DNA of 34,530 nt from Pseudomonas fluorescens (lineage in GTDB: Bacteria > Pseudomonadota > Gammaproteobacteria > Pseudomonadales > Pseudomonadaceae): assembly GCF_001648775.1 (NCBI RefSeq), contig NZ_LVEJ01000020.1, positions 1 through 34,530 on the forward strand, written 5' to 3'. A model generated the notes under the pieces. That model was not told the DNA's origin and did no database searches. It was given only the letters and a program-made list of their open reading frames with translations. Positions 31,181 to 34,530 of the stretch are shown in pieces. A program made the position numbers and the translations under genes. How positions within the stretch are numbered: the first letter of the stretch is position 1; each line of letters opens with the position of its first letter.

Positions 31181-31894
31181 ATGTTGACGTTTTTGCGCCG
31201 ACTTCTGCTGACCACCGCGACCCTTGTCGCCGTGTCCAGTCCAGTTTTTGCCGCCGGCAAGCCATCGCCGGTTCTCTTCACCAGCCTCGCGCACGCCGCG
31301 CCAGAACTCAATCCCCAGGCGCTGAAAGGTGCTTTGAACGCCATGCAATGCGCGGTCAACAACGGCGCGAAGCCGTCCCGCCACCTGGCGATCATCGACT
31401 ATTCGCAACCGTCGACTGAGCGCCGACTGTGGATTTTCGACCTGAGTAAAAAGAAATTGGTGCTGCGCGATCTGGTTGCCCACGGTTCCAACTCCGGGGA
31501 AAACTTCGCCACGCAGTTTTCCAATGTCGAAGGCAGTTACCAGTCCAGCCTTGGCCTGTTCCGCACGCAGGAAAGCTACAGCGGCACTCACGGTTACTCG
31601 CTGCGCATGGACGGTCTGGAGCCAGGTTTCAATGACATGGCCCGCGATCGCGCGATTGTCATTCACGCTGCCAGTTACGTGAACCCGTTGTGGAGCAAGA
31701 AACAAGGGCGCATCGGCCGCAGCCAGGGCTGCCCGGCGGTGCGGCCACAGATTGCCAAACAGGTGATCGACCGGTTGAAGAATGGCCAGTTCATGTTTTC
31801 CTGGTACCCGGATCAGCGCTGGTTGAAGTCTTCGCCGTACCTGAACTGCCAGCCGCAGCAGGTGGCGAGCATTCTCAACAATCACGCGAGCTAA
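31181..31894 (+). CDS. murein L,D-transpeptidase catalytic domain family protein (YkuD_2-type)
   Basis: A 237-residue secreted protein with a Sec signal (MLTFLRRLLLTTATLVAVSSPVFA, cleavage about residue 24). The L,D-transpeptidase-like domain carries IVIHAASYVNPLWSKKQGRIGRSQGCPAVRP, whose Ser and Cys184 match the catalytic S..GC pattern. It lacks a peptidoglycan-binding domain. The PF13645-type family is broadly labelled murein L,D-transpeptidase, although activity is unproven for most. I use the ATG at 31181, with GAGG 12 bases upstream; a GTG at 31163 lacks any ribosome site. It is divergent from the YcbB-like gene, which suggests coordinated cell-wall remodelling. Confidence 0.86.
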   Translation: MLTFLRRLLLTTATLVAVSSPVFAAGKPSPVLFTSLAHAAPELNPQALKGALNAMQCAVNNGAKPSRHLAIIDYSQPSTERRLWIFDLSKKKLVLRDLVAHGSNSGENFATQFSNVEGSYQSSLGLFRTQESYSGTHGYSLRMDGLEPGFNDMARDRAIVIHAASYVNPLWSKKQGRIGRSQGCPAVRPQIAKQVIDRLKNGQFMFSWYPDQRWLKSSPYLNCQPQQVASILNNHAS

Positions 31895-31920
31895 AGATTT
31901 CACCTGCACCGCAACTCCCT

Positions 31921-32008
31921 GTGGGAGCGAGCTTGCTCGCGAAGAGGCCGGCACATTCAACATGTATGTCGCCTGACCTAACGCCTTCGCGAGCAAGCTC
32001 GCTCCCAC
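31921..32008. repeat. REPIN
   Basis: An 88-base inverted AGCTTGC-type REP pair after the murein transpeptidase gene. Its spacer (GAAGAGGCCGGCACATTCAAC...) is closely related to that of the REPIN at 37-123. Confidence 0.92.
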
Positions 32009-32049
32009 AGGGTTAGCGTTTAGCCTGGAAAATCTTCACGCACCGTTTC

Positions 32050-32065
32050 ATTACAACTTTGTCAT
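32050..32065 (+). promoter_or_regulatory. candidate CopR-type binding site
   Basis: ATTACA-ACTT-TGTCAT is an imperfect inverted repeat (one mismatch) 90 bases upstream of the DUF2790 gene. It resembles the ATTACA-N4-TGTAAT type cop boxes bound by CopR-like regulators, recalled from Pseudomonas metal systems. The regulator gene in this operon would be the natural ligand-binding partner. Confidence 0.45.
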
Positions 32066-32155
32066 TCAGCTGTCGGTTTGCCGTGCGAATCGCTCGGTAG
32101 CCTGAAGTTGTCCCGGCGCCACTGCCGATCAACTTTGACCACTGAGTGACTGATC

Positions 32156-32413
32156 ATGAAAAGCCTCCTGCTCGCCTTCACCGCCCTCCTCACCACCGGT
32201 AGCGTGTTCGCTGCGAACATGCCCGACACCGCGGTGATTCATGACAAAAGCGGTTTCTACGTCAATCTGGATGTCGACAAAGTCCTGTCCAGCACCGATA
32301 TTTCACAAGCGTGCGGCGTGGTTCCGGCGCAATTGAACTACCTCGACCATCAGGGCCGCGAGCATGTGCTGGACTATCAGGTACAAGGCAGCGGTTGCAT
32401 CAATGACCATTGA
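32156..32413 (+). CDS. DUF2790 family periplasmic protein
   Basis: An 85-residue secreted protein with a Sec signal peptide (MKSLLLAFTALLTTGSVFAAN, cleavage about residue 19). The mature part has two cysteines (QACGVV and GSGCIN) likely to form a disulphide. DUF2790 proteins occur in Pseudomonas and are often encoded beside or controlled by copper- or zinc-responsive two-component systems (from memory). Here it is immediately upstream of a CopR/CopS-like pair, nine bases before the regulator ATG. A metal-linked role is inferred only from this context. Confidence 0.88.
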   Translation: MKSLLLAFTALLTTGSVFAANMPDTAVIHDKSGFYVNLDVDKVLSSTDISQACGVVPAQLNYLDHQGREHVLDYQVQGSGCINDH

Positions 32414-32422
32414 GACTGATCG

Positions 32423-33094
32423 ATGAATATTCTGGTTGTCGAAGACGAACCCAAGGCCGGTAATTACCTGCTCAACGGTTTGCAGGAACTGGGTTACAGC
32501 GTCAGCCTCGCCCGCGACGGTGCCGACGGCTTGCACCTGGCGCTGGAACACAGCTTCGACGTGATCGTGCTCGATGTGATGATGCCCAGGATGGATGGCT
32601 GGGAAGTCCTGCGCCGGCTGCGCAAGGAAGCTGACACGCCGGTGCTGTTCCTCACCGCCCGCGACGATATCGCTGACCGCGTCAAAGGCCTCGAACTGGG
32701 CGCCGACGATTACCTGATCAAGCCGTTTTCCTTCGCCGAACTGGTCGCGCGCCTGCGCACCCTGACTCGGCGCGGGCCGATTCATGAGGACGAACAATTG
32801 CAAGTCGCCGACCTGCAGATCGACGTGCTCAAGCGCCGCGTGAGCCGCGCCGGGGTGCGCATTACCCTGACCAACAAGGAGTTCGCGTTGCTGCAATTGT
32901 TCGCCAGTCACACCGGGCAAGTGCTGGCGCGCTCGCTGATTGCCTCGCGGGTCTGGGACATGAATTTCGACAGCGACACCAACGTGGTCGATGTCGCCGT
33001 GCGCCGTTTGCGGGCGAAGATCGATGACCCGTTCCAGCTCAAGCTGATCCACAGCGTGCGCGGCATCGGCTACCGCTTCGATACCCAGCCATGA
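32423..33094 (+). CDS. OmpR-type response regulator, CopR/IrlR-like
   Basis: A 223-residue response regulator. The receiver domain has VEDEP at residues 6-10, the phosphoacceptor Asp51 (IVLDVMMPRMDG) and the Lys in DYLIKPFSF. The C-terminal winged helix (about residues 125-222) has the typical LTNKEFALLQLFASHTGQVLARSLIASRVWDM. Closest in character to heavy-metal regulators such as CopR and IrlR. Its stop overlaps the kinase ATG (ATGA at 33091), so the two are translationally coupled. It probably binds the imperfect ATTACA/TGTCAT site upstream of the operon. Confidence 0.93.
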   Translation: MNILVVEDEPKAGNYLLNGLQELGYSVSLARDGADGLHLALEHSFDVIVLDVMMPRMDGWEVLRRLRKEADTPVLFLTARDDIADRVKGLELGADDYLIKPFSFAELVARLRTLTRRGPIHEDEQLQVADLQIDVLKRRVSRAGVRITLTNKEFALLQLFASHTGQVLARSLIASRVWDMNFDSDTNVVDVAVRRLRAKIDDPFQLKLIHSVRGIGYRFDTQP

Positions 33095-34497
33095 GCGGCC
33101 ATCGCCCGTATTCCCTGACCCTGCGCCTGGCGCTGGTGTTTGCCTTGCTCGCATTCGCGTCGCTGGCCGGCCTCGGTGCGGCGCTGTATGGCGAACTCGA
33201 AGAGCAACTGACCCGCCGCGATGACATCTCGCTGGTCAGCCGCGTCGATCAACTACGCACCTTCCTCAACGACAGCAACACGCTGGAGTTGATCAAGAAC
33301 AAACCGGCGCTGTTCCAGAACATGCTTGGCAACCGCGAAGCGCTGTTGACCATCGGCACGCCGGGGCAGCCGCCGCTGCTGGTGGTCAACCCGGGCAACC
33401 TCAACACACCGACGTTGCCGGCAGTGCCGATCGACCAGGCGATGACGCTGAAAGACGTGCAGCATCTGCCGAGCATCAACGGCGTGCCGTTTTCGGCGGT
33501 CGCGGCGCGTATCGATTCTGGCGAACTGGGCAATCTGCAAGTCACCACCGGGCGGCTGATGAGCGAGCGTACGGCAATGCTCGCCAACTACCGTTTGAGT
33601 GTTTATGGCCTCGCCTCGCTGGCCGCGCTGTTGCTGGCGCTGGTGGGCTGTTTGTTGGTGTATCGCGGTTTGTTGCCGTTACGGCGACTGGCGAAGCACG
33701 CCCACGGTATCGGCGTCGGCAATCTCGGTGAGCGCCTTGCCAGCAGCGGTGCGCCGCGAGAATTGCAGCCAATGATCGAGGCGTTCAACGCCATGCTCGA
33801 TCGCCTCGCCAAGGGCTTTGCGCAGTTGAGTCAGGTGTCCACCGACATGGCCCACGAGTTGCGCACGCCGATCAATAACCTGCTCGGCGAAACCCAGGTC
33901 GCGTTGCAGCAGAATCGCAGCAGCGAGGCCTATCAACAGTTGCTCGCCTCCAACGTTGAAGAGTTGGAGCGACTGGCACGCATGCTCGACAACATGTTGT
34001 TTCTGGCACGCACCGATCCGGCCAGTGCCTTGAGCCAGCGTCAGGAGCTGGATGCGGCGGATGAGATGCAACGCATTGCCGATTACTTTGAAGGCCTGGC
34101 GGCGGATGTCGGGGTCAACATTGAGGCACGCGGCAGCGGTGTGATCTGGGCCGAACCGATGTTGTTGCGGCGTGCGTTGGCCAATCTGTGCGCCAATGCG
34201 ATCAAGTACGGCGCGGCGGATTCGACGGTGCAGGTGGAGGCAATTGCCGAGGCGGATGGCAGTTATTTACGGGTCAGAAACCACGGCGCGACCATTGCGC
34301 CCGAGCATCTCGCGCGACTGTTCGAACGCTTCTACCGTGTCGACCCGTCACGCGAGCGCTCGGCGCAATCCAACGGTCTGGGCCTGTCGATCGTCGCAAC
34401 CATCATGCAATTGCATCAAGGCCGCTACAGCGCCAGCAGTGCCGATGGCATCACCTGCTTCGAACTGTTCTTCCCCGCCCGCCAATCTCGGGACTGA
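33091..34497 (+). CDS. heavy-metal sensor histidine kinase, CopS/IrlS-like
   Basis: A 468-residue inner-membrane sensor kinase. Two membrane segments (about residues 8-30 and 168-192) flank a periplasmic sensor of about 135 residues. After a HAMP linker (about 190-242) comes the dimerisation domain with the phosphorylated His255 (TDMAHELRTPINNLLGE). The ATP-binding domain (about 345-460) shows NLCANAIKYGA and SNGLGLSIVATI. The domain order matches the CopS/IrlS/CusS group that senses copper, zinc or cadmium, but the metal cannot be read from the sequence. It is coupled by ATGA overlap to the regulator gene. A REP begins 20 bases after its stop. Confidence 0.93.
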   Translation: MSGHRPYSLTLRLALVFALLAFASLAGLGAALYGELEEQLTRRDDISLVSRVDQLRTFLNDSNTLELIKNKPALFQNMLGNREALLTIGTPGQPPLLVVNPGNLNTPTLPAVPIDQAMTLKDVQHLPSINGVPFSAVAARIDSGELGNLQVTTGRLMSERTAMLANYRLSVYGLASLAALLLALVGCLLVYRGLLPLRRLAKHAHGIGVGNLGERLASSGAPRELQPMIEAFNAMLDRLAKGFAQLSQVSTDMAHELRTPINNLLGETQVALQQNRSSEAYQQLLASNVEELERLARMLDNMLFLARTDPASALSQRQELDAADEMQRIADYFEGLAADVGVNIEARGSGVIWAEPMLLRRALANLCANAIKYGAADSTVQVEAIAEADGSYLRVRNHGATIAPEHLARLFERFYRVDPSRERSAQSNGLGLSIVATIMQLHQGRYSASSADGITCFELFFPARQSRD

Positions 34498-34516
34498 ACA
34501 TCACCACTTTTCCCTT

Positions 34517-34530
34517 GTGGGAGCGAGCCT
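34517..34530. repeat. start of a REP element, cut by the window end
   Basis: GTGGGAGCGAGCCT is the first part of the AGCCTGC-type REP; its partner should lie beyond the window. Confidence 0.85.

Overview
The window looks like chromosomal DNA of a Pseudomonas of the fluorescens group. The evidence is high-GC coding DNA, many short palindromic pairs built on GTGGGAGCGAGCTTGCTCGC (REPINs, typical of these genomes), and characteristic families such as DUF6124, DUF2790, BphO/BphP and FecI/FecR/TonB receptor sets. I see no tRNA, rRNA, CRISPR array, transposase or prophage structural gene. Most of it reads as ordinary accessory chromosome: small operons separated by repeat elements.

Layout. 144-4389 (minus) is a molybdenum hydroxylase operon (2Fe-2S subunit, Tat-exported molybdopterin subunit, dihaem cytochrome c) followed by a GAF-GGDEF diguanylate cyclase. 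4656-6023 holds a chloroperoxidase-like alpha/beta hydrolase and a GFA-family zinc protein. 6024-6661 has no clear protein gene; it holds a long inverted-repeat element and then a strongly structured leader resembling phage C4/P4 CI antisense immunity RNAs, directly upstream of a DUF6124 gene. 7185-8896 holds an aldo/keto reductase 5' remnant run in frame into a carboxymuconolactone decarboxylase-like gene, then a methyltransferase. 8920-9406 is a tandem array of four REPINs at an exact 133-bp period. 9412-9663 is a small membrane protein. 9952-13954 is a FecI sigma factor/FecR/TonB receptor cell-surface signalling set for siderophore uptake.

14046-17288 contains a PhnB-type VOC protein, an AraC regulator, and an ArsR-type repressor with two matching operators, one before itself and one before a quinone oxidoreductase plus small dimeric alpha-beta barrel protein. 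17405-21038 holds a LysE exporter and the light-sensing pair bphO-bphP. 21315-22345 holds a LysE exporter and a VOC protein that meet tail to tail on one TTAA. 22455-24998 is an alkylation-repair operon: Ada, a PEP mutase/isocitrate lyase-like protein, and a 3-methyladenine DNA glycosylase.

24987-25299 and 28575-28750 are further copies of the long inverted-repeat element first seen at 6073-6230. Between them lies a minus-strand polyamine locus (LysR regulator, agmatine deiminase-like protein, PotF-like binding protein). 28894-31894 holds a DoxX membrane protein and two divergently transcribed L,D-transpeptidases. 32156-34497 is a metal-responsive set: DUF2790 periplasmic protein, CopR-like regulator and CopS-like kinase. 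The window ends inside another REP.

The most interesting items are the C4-like leader before the DUF6124 gene, the duplicated ArsR operator with an apparently leaderless arsR-type transcript, the in-frame aldo/keto reductase remnant, the REPIN array, and a repeat element that supplies the last codons of the glycosylase gene. All family assignments rest on recognised motifs and remembered family features; no database search was run.
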